This document shows, piece by piece, positions 1-7,991 of a stretch of DNA of 12,699 nucleotides. The stretch comes from JBDNDK01 sp046719185. Lineage in GTDB: Bacteria; Armatimonadota; UBA5829. The notes below the pieces were generated by a model that did no database searches, was not told the origin of the DNA, and saw only the letters and a list, made by a program, of their open reading frames with translations. The first letter of the stretch is position 1. Each line of letters begins with the position of its first letter. The stretch lies in assembly GCA_046719185.1 (NCBI GenBank), contig JBDNDK010000055.1:1-12699 (forward strand). The letters are read 5' to 3'. The position numbers and the translations under genes are program-made.

Positions 1-498
1 TATTCATTTAACGAATTGATTCAAGAAGGCCAAGGAGACATAACAACAAAAGCTAGAAGAGCTTCACAAGTTATCTTGGCTTTTGATGCTCCGGGATCTG
101 GTAACAAAAGAAGATTTCCTGTCGATCCTATAAAAGAAAACGGCTGGGAGACTGGTGATACCTGTTTGTCAAATGGAAACCCGGGGTTTGGTAATTTATA
201 CCAAGAGTCTAGAAACGCTACTGGAAAACAAATAAAACCTATATTTGATACTGATCCAATACATAAAAGAGCTTGGGTACCTGAAGTGGTAATTGGTAAT
301 CAATTGCCATCAGCAAAAAGTCCTAAAGATCCTAATAGAACTCCAAATGATAATGTTGCTTTCAGTGCTTGGTTATATTACCCTGGTGCACACAATGGCA
401 GCAATAATATTTTGTTTTTAGATGGTAGTGTAAGAAGTTATAATTTCAAGTCAATGGGAGATTGGGACAACGCAAAGATTAAATTTACACCATACTAA
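1..498 (+). CDS. H-X9-DG pseudopilin (DUF1559-type), C-terminal part only
   Basis: The reading frame is open to the left edge (it enters as YSFNELIQEG) and stops at TAA 496-498, so this is the 3' end of a gene that starts outside the window. About 165 residues are visible. The C-terminus contains GAHNGSNNILFLDGSVRSYNF, where a His is followed by nine residues and Asp-Gly: the H-X9-DG box that closes many type-IV-prepilin-like proteins (DUF1559 / pre_pil_HX9DG family). The preceding part is rich in Asn, Pro and Gly, as is usual in the surface-exposed globular domain of these proteins. The prepilin N-terminus (cleavage site and hydrophobic helix) would lie upstream and cannot be checked. Family knowledge suggests an exported, pilus- or secretion-related surface protein, but individual members are mostly uncharacterised. 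A second, complete member of the same family lies at 11345-12139. Confidence 0.85.
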   Translation, partial: YSFNELIQEGQGDITTKARRASQVILAFDAPGSGNKRRFPVDPIKENGWETGDTCLSNGNPGFGNLYQESRNATGKQIKPIFDTDPIHKRAWVPEVVIGNQLPSAKSPKDPNRTPNDNVAFSAWLYYPGAHNGSNNILFLDGSVRSYNFKSMGDWDNAKIKFTPY

Positions 499-517
499 TA
501 TTTTTGATGAATTTATA

Positions 518-560
518 AAAGCCTGATTGGATATGTCAATCAGGCTTTATTTTATTATTG
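518..560 (+). terminator. Rho-independent terminator of the left pseudopilin
   Basis: A perfect 12-bp stem, AAAGCCTGATTG (518-529) with CAATCAGGCTTT (537-548), has a 7-base loop and is followed by the T-rich stretch ATTTTATTATTG. It begins 20 bases after the pseudopilin stop. The ferritin gene ends 21 bases beyond on the other strand, so the same hairpin could also stop transcription from the right. The U-tract is poorer in that direction. Confidence 0.88.
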
Positions 561-580
561 TTTTCAATTGATTTTTGTTT

Positions 581-1072
581 TTATTTTTGCATCATTCTAT
601 AAAGTCTGCTTTCAAGATAAAGCATTTGTTTAGGACCAGCCATTTCAACTAGAGCAAGCAATTCCTCCATACTTGCAACTTCCTCAACCTGTTCATCTAT
701 AAACCACTGTAAAAATGATCTAGTAGCATAATCTTTTTCTTTTTCAGCAAGTTCAGCAAGAGAATTAATCATTTTTGTTACTTTTATCTCATGATCTCTT
801 GCTTCAGTAATGATGTCCTTTACGGAATCAAATTTTCCTTCTGGAGCATTAATTTGCTTTAAGCAAACATCTCCACCTTGATCAACAATATATTTGAAGA
901 ATTTCATTGCATGTGTTGTTTCTTCCTCAGCCTGCATATAAAATCTTTGTGCAAAAACTTTTAAATTCATCTTTTCAAAAGCAGCTGCCATTGCAAGATA
1001 AAGATGGCTGGAATATTGCTCAGCATTTATCTGATCATTAAGGGCATCGTTCATTTTTTGAGATATCATCAT
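581..1072 (-). CDS. ftn: Ferritin (bacterial non-haem, FtnA-like)
   Basis: The protein is 163 residues, a normal length for a bacterial ferritin, which oxidises Fe(II) and stores it as ferric mineral inside a 24-subunit cytoplasmic shell. The expected ferroxidase ligands line up with E. coli FtnA numbering: Glu18 (in NAEQYSS), Glu50 and His53 (in AEEETTHAM), Glu94 (in DHEIKV), and Gln127 and Glu130 (in FIDEQVEE). The four-helix pattern is intact, with a short C-terminal tail ending RLYRMMQK. I see no bacterioferritin haem-ligand methionine context and no Dps-type interface motif. The gene starts with two adjacent ATGs; GGAGGA at 1081-1086 sits 8 bases before the first, which I use. The upstream M16 protease gene ends 155 bases away. 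That gap carries inverted repeats, so independent control of ferritin is likely. Confidence 0.96.
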   Translation of the reverse strand: MMISQKMNDALNDQINAEQYSSHLYLAMAAAFEKMNLKVFAQRFYMQAEEETTHAMKFFKYIVDQGGDVCLKQINAPEGKFDSVKDIITEARDHEIKVTKMINSLAELAEKEKDYATRSFLQWFIDEQVEEVASMEELLALVEMAGPKQMLYLESRLYRMMQK

Positions 1073-1122
1073 TTTTTATTTCCTCCGTAAACTATATATA
1101 AATATAGATCAGTTTATTTATT

Positions 1123-1171
1123 CTACATTTTAACATACCCATTTATGTACAAATAAATACATAAAATGTAG
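1123..1171. repeat. 10-bp inverted repeat upstream of ferritin
   Basis: CTACATTTTA (1123-1132) and TAAAATGTAG (1162-1171) are perfect inverted copies separated by 29 bases. Nested inside is a second small pair, ACATA (1133-1137) and TATGT (1144-1148). The right-hand ferritin-proximal arm lies about 50 bases before the ferritin ATG, a position suitable for an operator or activator site. It does not match the classical Fur or PerR consensus as I read it. It could instead be an AT-rich hairpin in the RNA. Function is inferred from position only. Confidence 0.4.
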
Positions 1172-1178
1172 TAATAGC

Positions 1179-1203
1179 TTATTATTCATTTGAATATAAT
1201 AAT
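1179..1203. repeat. Imperfect AT-rich inverted repeat after the M16 gene
   Basis: TTATTATTC and GAATATAATAA face each other across ATTT, pairing with a 2-base bulge. The element is 25 bases beyond the stop codon of the M16 gene. It lacks GC pairs and a following U-run, so it is a weak terminator candidate at best. It may equally be part of the ferritin upstream region. Confidence 0.2.
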
Positions 1204-1227
1204 CCTTCATTATATATTAAAGATGAA

Positions 1228-3894
1228 TTAACTATTATTGTCTCTATATGGACCAGCAATCACAATCACTGAATCTTTTGGATTGAAATATTTTTTTATT
1301 GCCTCATTAACTTCATCAAGAGTTACTGCTTTTATTAAATCTCTATACTGTAAGATATAATTATCACCCAAACCATAAAATTCTGCATTGTGAAGTGCAT
1401 TTGCAATACCTTCATTTGTCTCAAGAGCAATAGGAAAAACACCAATTAAAAAATCTTTAGCTTGTCTGAATTGTTCTTCAGTAACTCCATTTTCGGAGAA
1501 ACTTTTAAGAGTCTCTTGTAAAACAGCAACTGCATTATCTGTGTTTTGATTGCTTACTCCTAAACTTATCTTCCAAGCACCTGCTCCTAATGTAGCATCA
1601 AAACTTGACCAAACTCCATATACAAGTCCTCTTTCTTCCCTAAGCTCTATACCTAGAATGCTTGATAGTGAACCTCCACCACCAAGTATCTGGTTTGCAA
1701 TTCTTATTTTATAAAAATCAGGGTCTGATCTTTTTACACCTAATGGAAATCCAAACAATACAACATTTTCAATAGAGCCCGGTATATACTTTATTATTTT
1801 TTGTGATTTGGATTTTGTTATAGTTTCTATGTTTATATCTATTTTTTCTGGTTTATCTTTCCACTTACCAAAGTGTTTTTTTATTAATTCCTCTGCTTCC
1901 TTGCCTGATATATCTCCTACTATTGTAATTATCATATTATTAGGTTTGTAATACTTATTATGAAAATATTTTATATCTTCAGATTCTATATTTTGGATGT
2001 TCTTTATGCTGTCATCAACATTAAGCTCATGATATGGATGACCAAATGGAAATATTGCACCATTAAACGCTCTTTCTGCCATTGCAGATGGAGACTCTTT
2101 TGCTCTTTTGAGCTTTGAAATTATCTCAGATTTGGATTTGCTAAATTCATCTTTATCAAATATTGGATTGATTAACTGGTCTGCCATAAGCTCTATTATT
2201 TTATCAATATCTCTTGAAAGACATTTTGCGTTTATAGATAAACTCTCAATATTTGCTGAAAAGCTTATCTCAGCTCCTAGATTATCAATTTCATTTGCAA
2301 TTGATAATGAGCTTCTTTCAATTGTGCCTCTTTTTAAATTATCTGCAGTTAAACTTGCTGTGCCAGATTTATAAGCAGGATCAAATATACTTCCAGCCTT
2401 TATGCTTGCAGTGATTGCTATTGTAGGATTTGATGGGTTTTGCTGAACAATTAATTTTATGCCATTATCTAATGTGGCTCTGAACACTTGATATGACTCT
2501 ATCTTTTTCTGTGGTTTTATAGAATCTTCTTTACTTACAGAAATTTTATCCACTGAAAATATTTTCTCTCTACTGTCTGAAATAAGTTCTGATGGGATAA
2601 ATCTGGCTGTTGTGAGAGTCTGATTTGTTAAATATTTCTGGGCAGCTAACTGAATATGGACTGGTTTTACTGATTTTATTGCAGGAATAAGAGTATTAAT
2701 ATAATTCCAAGAATTTACAGAATTAAAGTATCCTAAAGATTTACCTTGATCTGAAACACTATCATTTTCATATATCAAATATGCTTCATATTGATTTATT
2801 GCTCTTTGAAGTTCATCTTCTGTTGGAGGATTATATTTTATTTCTTCAATTTGTTCCCATAATGCTTTTTCAACATCAACAAGATTCACTCTCTGTTTTG
2901 GAGTTGCTCCGATCATAAATAAAAATCCATCTTTTGTTGAGAAATATGAAGTCCAAGCAGATATTGCAAGACCTTTTTCTACAATAGCTTGATGAAACCT
3001 GCTTGATCTTCCACCGCTTAGTATTTGATCCAAAACCATAAGAGGATATGAATCTGGATTATCAATAGGAGGAGCTTTGAATCCTAATATCACTCTTTCT
3101 GTCTCACCGGGTCTATTTACAATAACTTCTCTTGCACCTATCTGCTGAGGTTCAATGGTTCTAACCTCTGGTATATTGTCTCCAGCAGGAATATCAGCAA
3201 AGTGTTTTTTTACCAACTCCCATGCTGAATCTATATCAATATCACCAACTAAAACCAATATAGCATTTGCTGGGCTATAATATGTCTTATAATATTTATC
3301 CAAATCTGCTTTTGATATTTTCTCTATATCACTTCTCCATCCTATCACAGGCCAGCTGTATGGATGAGCTCTGAATGCAGTTGATGCAAGTGCTTGAAAA
3401 AGAACAGTATCTGGTGAGTTTTCTTTTCCCTCCAATTCAGATAAAATTACAGTTCTTTCTGTCTCAATCTCATCTTCTAAAAGCAAAGCACCCCCAACTC
3501 TTTCTGCTAGGGATTCTAATGCAAAATCAAGATGCTCTTTTGATAGAAGAACCCAATAGTAAGTGTAGTCAAAAGAAGTTGCAGCATTATCAATTCCTCC
3601 TAATGCTCTAACTCTTTTTGAAATCTCACCCTTTTTGTAATTTTTGCTTGAATTAAAAAGCATATGTTCAAGAAAATGAGAAATGCCTGTTATTCCAGTG
3701 TGTTCATTTCTAGATCCTACTTTGAACCATATCTGAGCTGTAAATACTGGAGCTGAGCTTGATTGCTTCATCAGAACAGTCAAACCATTATCAAGTTTTC
3801 TTTCTATTACTTGACCTTGACATAATGATGCAGCTAGAACAAAATATAGAATAATAAGCATTATAGTGAATTTTTTAATTAGCTTTGTGTTCAT
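1228..3894 (-). CDS. M16 family zinc metalloprotease, two-unit, exported
   Basis: This is an 888-residue insulinase/pitrilysin-type (M16) peptidase. Residues 1-28 form a basic, hydrophobic export signal, so it probably acts in the periplasm or on the envelope. The first unit holds the inverted zinc motif HFLEH (His73, Glu76, His77), with the likely third ligand Glu153 in VILSELEG. The second unit starts near residue 468 (TLDNGIKLIVQQ) and has no HxxEH. It does carry the Arg/Tyr pair of the family in LREERGLVYGV (Arg752, Tyr759), which helps bind substrate. One chain therefore contains both an active and a complementary unit, the arrangement of fused M16B proteins. The start is ATG 3892-3894; an in-frame TTG two codons upstream is rejected because GGAG (3903-3906) is 8 bases from the ATG but only 2 from the TTG. 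The substrate is unknown. The gene is divergent from the sugar-importer operon. Confidence 0.93.
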   Translation of the reverse strand: MNTKLIKKFTIMLIILYFVLAASLCQGQVIERKLDNGLTVLMKQSSSAPVFTAQIWFKVGSRNEHTGITGISHFLEHMLFNSSKNYKKGEISKRVRALGGIDNAATSFDYTYYWVLLSKEHLDFALESLAERVGGALLLEDEIETERTVILSELEGKENSPDTVLFQALASTAFRAHPYSWPVIGWRSDIEKISKADLDKYYKTYYSPANAILVLVGDIDIDSAWELVKKHFADIPAGDNIPEVRTIEPQQIGAREVIVNRPGETERVILGFKAPPIDNPDSYPLMVLDQILSGGRSSRFHQAIVEKGLAISAWTSYFSTKDGFLFMIGATPKQRVNLVDVEKALWEQIEEIKYNPPTEDELQRAINQYEAYLIYENDSVSDQGKSLGYFNSVNSWNYINTLIPAIKSVKPVHIQLAAQKYLTNQTLTTARFIPSELISDSREKIFSVDKISVSKEDSIKPQKKIESYQVFRATLDNGIKLIVQQNPSNPTIAITASIKAGSIFDPAYKSGTASLTADNLKRGTIERSSLSIANEIDNLGAEISFSANIESLSINAKCLSRDIDKIIELMADQLINPIFDKDEFSKSKSEIISKLKRAKESPSAMAERAFNGAIFPFGHPYHELNVDDSIKNIQNIESEDIKYFHNKYYKPNNMIITIVGDISGKEAEELIKKHFGKWKDKPEKIDINIETITKSKSQKIIKYIPGSIENVVLFGFPLGVKRSDPDFYKIRIANQILGGGGSLSSILGIELREERGLVYGVWSSFDATLGAGAWKISLGVSNQNTDNAVAVLQETLKSFSENGVTEEQFRQAKDFLIGVFPIALETNEGIANALHNAEFYGLGDNYILQYRDLIKAVTLDEVNEAIKKYFNPKDSVIVIAGPYRDNNS

Positions 3895-3902
3895 TATCAA
3901 TA

Positions 3903-3906
3903 CTCC
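3903..3906 (-). promoter_or_regulatory. Ribosome binding site fixing the M16 start
   Basis: GGAG on the minus strand lies 8 bases before ATG 3892-3894 and only 2 bases before the alternative TTG at 3898-3900. The spacing selects the ATG. Confidence 0.65.
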
Positions 3907-3929
3907 AAATTTTGATATTTATTAGGTTA

Positions 3930-3958
3930 TTGCAAAGTTTAAATCTAAGCATTAGAAT
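3930..3958 (+). promoter_or_regulatory. Sigma-70-type promoter candidate for the importer operon
   Basis: TTGCAA (3930-3935) and TAGAAT (3953-3958) are separated by 17 bases and match the -35/-10 consensus at 4/6 and 5/6 positions. Transcription would begin about 25 bases before the ATG of the binding-protein/permease fusion. The 95-base divergent gap must also hold the promoter of the M16 gene, which I could not assign. In this AT-rich DNA a chance match is possible. Confidence 0.5.
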
Positions 3959-3989
3959 ATGATATCACTTTTTGGGAATTTTAAGCTAA

Positions 3990-6599
3990 ATGAAAAAAAT
4001 TATCACAAAATCAATTTATTCATTGTTGCCAATAATTCTTCTTTTTTCTATATGTAATATAGCTATAGCAAAAGAAGAGAAAGTAAAATTAGTTGTGTGG
4101 GGATTAAGACCTAGTGAAGAAGCTGTTGGTCAAAGAGCACAGATAGAAGAATTTGAAAGAAGAAACCCAAATGTTAAAGTAACTGTTCTCAATATGGGTG
4201 CAGGTCAAATGAACCCACAGAAACTGATGACTGCAATTGTAGGAAAAACTCCTCCTGATGTTATAAATCAAGATAGATTTACAATTGGAGACTGGGCATC
4301 CAGAGATACTTTTATGGATCTTGGACCTCTCATTGAAAAAGATAAAGGATCAAAGAATGCAATAGATCCAAAAGATTATTATGTTCCATGCTGGGAAGAA
4401 GCACAATACAAAGGAAAAGTGTATGCTATACCAAACAGCACAGATGCAAGAATTTTATATTATAATAAAACACTTTTCAAAGAAGCAGGTTTAGATCCAA
4501 ATAAGCCACCTAAAACTTGGGAAGAATTACTTGAATATTCAAAAAAACTAACAAAAATAAACAGCAGAGGTGAGATAACTCAAATTGGTTTCATTCCCCA
4601 ATATGGTAACAGTTGGCTATACTTATACTCATGGCAAAATGGTGGTAATTTTCTTTCAGATGATGGTAAAACCTGCACATTAGATAATCAATACACCATT
4701 GACACTCTAAAATTTATGGTTAAAATTTATGATGAGCTTGGTGGTGCAAGAAATATTAACAGATTCAGCTCAGGGTTTAGAGGTGATCAATTTGATCCAT
4801 TCCTTACTAACAAAGTGGCAATGAAGATTGATGTTGACCTTGCTATATATAACATTGCAAGGTTCAATCCTGATCTAAATTTTGGTGTTGCACCTGCTCC
4901 TGTGCCTGAAGAAAGAGTTAGACAAACAGCTCAGAATGTTGATTTCCTGCCAAATGGAACCTCACTTGCATTAAATTTTGATATTTGGAACAAAAAAAGA
5001 AATATTTCAATTGAAAATGGCAGATTTACAGGTGAGCCCAGATACATAACTTGGTCTGGTGGTTTTTCATGGGCGATTCCCGTTGGAGCAAAAAATGTTG
5101 AACTTGCTTGGGAGTTTATAAAGTGGATGAACTCTCCGGAAGCTGGATTAGTTTTTTCTAAAGCTCAAAAAGAATATAATCTCTCAAAAGGAAGACCTTT
5201 TGTTTCCTTGATTCATGCAAATATGAAAGTTAATGATACAGTATTTGCTGAATATCTTCCGACAACTCCAAAATTTAGAGATGCTCAGCTTTTTGCACTG
5301 TCTATGATGCCATATTCAAAGTTTAGACCAGTAACATTTGTTGGTCAGATGTTATGGGATGAACAAGTGAGAGCATTTGACCTTGCTGTAAATTATCAAG
5401 ATAGTAAACTTACACCAGAACAAGCACTAAAAAATGGAAGAGAAGTGGTGCAAAGAGAGCTAGACAGGTCTTTTTCAAGAGAAAAATTCCCACTTATTCC
5501 TGTATGGAGTTTGGGAGCTGCTATTACTCTTATAATATTGACTTTAATAATTGTTCTGTTTATAAGTATAAAAAGAACAGGTAAAATAGGACCACTTATG
5601 AGAAGTGAAGCAATTGCTGGTTTTAGCTTTGCATCACCTTGGCTAATAGGATTTTTAATATTTACAATTGGACCTATAGTTGCATCTATAGTATTTAGTT
5701 TCTGTGATTATAATGTTCTAAGCCCTCCTAGATGGGTAGGACTAAATAATTATAGTGCTTTGTTGAGTTATGATTGGGCGACTTTTTCTAAGGCTCTTTA
5801 TAATGTTTCATTTCTTGCTGTGATAGGTCTTCCACTTGGAATTATAACAGGTCTTTCAATAGCAATGCTTTTGAACACAGATGTAAAGGGTATGAGCTGG
5901 TATAGAACAATTTATTATTTACCATCAATTGTGCCTGTAGTGGCATCTGCTGTTTTATGGCTATGGGTACTGAATCCTCAATATGGAATAGTAAATGCAG
6001 CTTGGAAAGTTACACTCACTGAGTGGTTTAATTTGAATCCGCCCGGATGGATGAGTCAACCCGGAGAATTCTTTGGAATAGTAGCTTGGATCTGGAATCA
6101 TACATTAGGCTTATTAGGATTAGAGCTCCCATCTATATTCTCACATCCGCCAAGCTATTTAGGTGCAAAATCTGCACTTATTACTATGGGACTTTGGGGA
6201 GCTGGTGGAGGAATGATAATCTGGCTTGCAGGGCTTAAAGGAATTCCTACTAGTTATTATGAAGCTGCTGAACTTGATGGAGCAAATAAATTTCATCAAT
6301 TTAGATATGTAACCCTTCCTATGCTCAGTCCATATATATTCTTTAACTTCATAATGGGAACTATAGCTGTTCTGCAAACTTTTGATAATGTTTATGTTAT
6401 GACAGGTGGATCAGGTGGTCCTGTGGATTCCACACTTGTCCCTGTTCTTCTGTTATTTAACAATGCATTCAGATATTTCAATATGGGATATGCTTCAGCT
6501 CTAGCATGGATACTTTTTGCTATAGTGCTTATATTTACTCTTGCCCAATTAAAACTTGCACCTAGATGGGTGCATTATGAATCAGAGAAAGGCAAATAA
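3990..6599 (+). CDS. Fused solute-binding protein and MalF-type sugar ABC permease
   Basis: At 869 residues this joins two proteins that are normally separate. Residues 1-27 are a signal sequence (ending AIA before KEEK, with no lipobox). About 28-495 form a family-1 extracellular solute-binding domain: VKLVVWG start, IEEFERRNPNVKVTV, YKGKVYAIPNSTDARILYYN, then TWEELLEYSKKL. Residues about 503-528 are an added membrane helix. About 540-869 are a MalF/UgpA-type permease beginning GFSFASPWLIGFLIF and VGLNNYSALL. Its ATPase-contact (EAA) loop is EAAELDGANKFHQFRYVTLP at 758-777. The added helix returns the chain to the cytoplasm, so an outside receptor and a normally oriented permease are topologically consistent. 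Residues about 672-725 look like an insertion relative to typical MalF proteins. The role is CUT1-type carbohydrate uptake with the MalG partner six bases downstream; the sugar is not readable. The Shine-Dalgarno is weak (GGGAA, 11 bases before ATG). Confidence 0.92.
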   Translation: MKKIITKSIYSLLPIILLFSICNIAIAKEEKVKLVVWGLRPSEEAVGQRAQIEEFERRNPNVKVTVLNMGAGQMNPQKLMTAIVGKTPPDVINQDRFTIGDWASRDTFMDLGPLIEKDKGSKNAIDPKDYYVPCWEEAQYKGKVYAIPNSTDARILYYNKTLFKEAGLDPNKPPKTWEELLEYSKKLTKINSRGEITQIGFIPQYGNSWLYLYSWQNGGNFLSDDGKTCTLDNQYTIDTLKFMVKIYDELGGARNINRFSSGFRGDQFDPFLTNKVAMKIDVDLAIYNIARFNPDLNFGVAPAPVPEERVRQTAQNVDFLPNGTSLALNFDIWNKKRNISIENGRFTGEPRYITWSGGFSWAIPVGAKNVELAWEFIKWMNSPEAGLVFSKAQKEYNLSKGRPFVSLIHANMKVNDTVFAEYLPTTPKFRDAQLFALSMMPYSKFRPVTFVGQMLWDEQVRAFDLAVNYQDSKLTPEQALKNGREVVQRELDRSFSREKFPLIPVWSLGAAITLIILTLIIVLFISIKRTGKIGPLMRSEAIAGFSFASPWLIGFLIFTIGPIVASIVFSFCDYNVLSPPRWVGLNNYSALLSYDWATFSKALYNVSFLAVIGLPLGIITGLSIAMLLNTDVKGMSWYRTIYYLPSIVPVVASAVLWLWVLNPQYGIVNAAWKVTLTEWFNLNPPGWMSQPGEFFGIVAWIWNHTLGLLGLELPSIFSHPPSYLGAKSALITMGLWGAGGGMIIWLAGLKGIPTSYYEAAELDGANKFHQFRYVTLPMLSPYIFFNFIMGTIAVLQTFDNVYVMTGGSGGPVDSTLVPVLLLFNNAFRYFNMGYASALAWILFAIVLIFTLAQLKLAPRWVHYESEKGK

Positions 6600-6605
6600 T
6601 AGTAT

Positions 6606-7931
6606 ATGAATCTTATACTTTGGATAATAGCGGTTGCAGGAATTTATTTTGCTTTAGGTGGTTGGCTATTTCTGATAGTTGACTTGATAAAAAGAAAGGC
6701 ATGGCAAAATATATCATTTATAATAATAGCTCCTATAGTTTCATATTTTATAACTAAATATGCAATAGGAAAATTCACAATCCCTAAAGAAAGTGGGATG
6801 AACTTTGCATTTGCAATATCAGTTTTCTGTTACCTGCTTTCTTTAATGATTTCAGTTTTAAACTTCAAAACAAATAAAAAAATTAGCTGGCTAGAAAAAA
6901 AAGACATAAATGAAACATCTAGACAGGTAAAGATTCATTTAGCACTCACAACTGGTGCATTGATATTCTTTGTTCCATTCTATTGGCTTGTAACAACATC
7001 TCTTAAGCCTGATGAAAGAACAAATGTATTTCCACCTGATCTTATTCCTCTTGAGCAAAGAAAAATAATTGAAAATGGCAATGAATATAATATTTTTAAG
7101 ATTGTAAATGAAGATAAATCAATCATAAAAGTTGCCAAAATAGATGAAAATGACGGCGAAACATGGGTAGTGAGAAACTTAGATAATAATGAAGAATTTG
7201 AGATAGACAAATCAAAACTGCAACCGGATCTTCATTTTGTAATGATATGGGATAATTACAAAGATGCTCTTCAATTTTTGCCACCGGAATATAACAAGGG
7301 AATTGTGCCTCTTTGGAATACCGTATATATAACAATACTTTCAATAATAGGATCCGTATTAGCATCATCTATGGTAGCATTTGCGTTTGCAAGGCTAAGA
7401 TGGCCTGGGAGAGATATATTATTTGTTGTTATGCTTGCAACAATGATGATTCCCCCTGCAGTTACAATGCTTCCTGTATTCTTAATATTTAGATCACTTA
7501 ATTGGATTGATACCTTAAAACCACTTTGGGTACCTGCATTTTTTGGTAGTGGATTTTTTGTATTCTTATTGAGACAATTCTTTATGACTATTCCGAATGA
7601 TCTTGAAGAAGCAGCAAAAATTGACGGTTGTTCGTTTTGGGGTATTTATTGGAAAATTATGCTACCTCTTATAAAACCTGCCCTTGCAGCAATTACAATT
7701 TTTGCATTTATGGGAAGCTGGAACAACTTTATGGGTCCTCTTATTTACATCAACTCGCCAGAGAAAATGACTCTTGCTTATGCACTGCAGTTATTTCAAG
7801 GAACCTACGGTGGTGAACCAGCAATGATGATGGCTGCAGCTACGCTTGTGATGCTGCCTGTGTTAGGTGTATTTTTCTTTACACAAAGATATATGATTCA
7901 AGGTGTTACACTAACAGGAATTAAAGGATAG
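6606..7931 (+). CDS. MalG-type sugar ABC permease with N-terminal extension and insert
   Basis: This is the second membrane subunit of the importer, six bases after the fusion gene and surely in its operon. Length is 441 residues against roughly 270-300 for a usual MalG. Residues 1-100 add about three hydrophobic segments (near 1-25, 35-52 and 63-85) before the canonical first helix at about 111-133 (LIFFVPFYWLVTTSLKPDE). Residues about 150-210 are a charged, strand-rich segment (ENGNEYNIFKIVNED through DKSKLQPDLHF) between that helix and WDNYKDAL, placed outside the membrane. The rest is standard: LWNTVYITILSIIGSVLASS, the EAA loop EAAKIDGCSFWGIYWKIMLP (335-354), and the C-terminal TQRYMIQGVTLTGIKG typical of MalG. 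No strong ribosome binding site precedes the ATG, which suggests translational coupling to the upstream gene. I believe related permeases carry similar inserts, but cannot verify it here. Confidence 0.93.
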   Translation: MNLILWIIAVAGIYFALGGWLFLIVDLIKRKAWQNISFIIIAPIVSYFITKYAIGKFTIPKESGMNFAFAISVFCYLLSLMISVLNFKTNKKISWLEKKDINETSRQVKIHLALTTGALIFFVPFYWLVTTSLKPDERTNVFPPDLIPLEQRKIIENGNEYNIFKIVNEDKSIIKVAKIDENDGETWVVRNLDNNEEFEIDKSKLQPDLHFVMIWDNYKDALQFLPPEYNKGIVPLWNTVYITILSIIGSVLASSMVAFAFARLRWPGRDILFVVMLATMMIPPAVTMLPVFLIFRSLNWIDTLKPLWVPAFFGSGFFVFLLRQFFMTIPNDLEEAAKIDGCSFWGIYWKIMLPLIKPALAAITIFAFMGSWNNFMGPLIYINSPEKMTLAYALQLFQGTYGGEPAMMMAAATLVMLPVLGVFFFTQRYMIQGVTLTGIKG

Positions 7932-7938
7932 TATATAT

Positions 7939-7983
7939 CTGAAGACTGTCCCGGCCACAAGACAGTCTTCAGCATTTTTATTT
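7939..7983 (+). terminator. Rho-independent terminator of the importer operon
   Basis: CTGAAGACTGTC (7939-7950) pairs perfectly with GACAGTCTTCAG (7961-7972) across a 10-base loop, followed by CATTTTTATTT. It starts 8 bases after the permease stop. The convergent OB-fold gene ends at 7992, so the hairpin may serve both directions, though the minus side lacks a clear U-run. Confidence 0.9.
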
Positions 7984-7991
7984 ATATTAAT

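Noticed and set aside
1131..1187. An 18-codon minus-strand frame (MNNKLLLHFMYLF...) between the M16 and ferritin genes.
   Set aside because: AAGGA is about 14 bases from the ATG and the frame overlaps the inverted repeat; too short to support.
1179..1203. A Fur-type iron box in the ferritin upstream region.
   Set aside because: The AT-rich inverted repeat does not fit the 7-1-7 Fur or PerR consensus; kept only as an unassigned repeat.
3895..3900. A TTG start two codons before the M16 ATG.
   Set aside because: The Shine-Dalgarno is only 2 bases from the TTG but 8 from the ATG.
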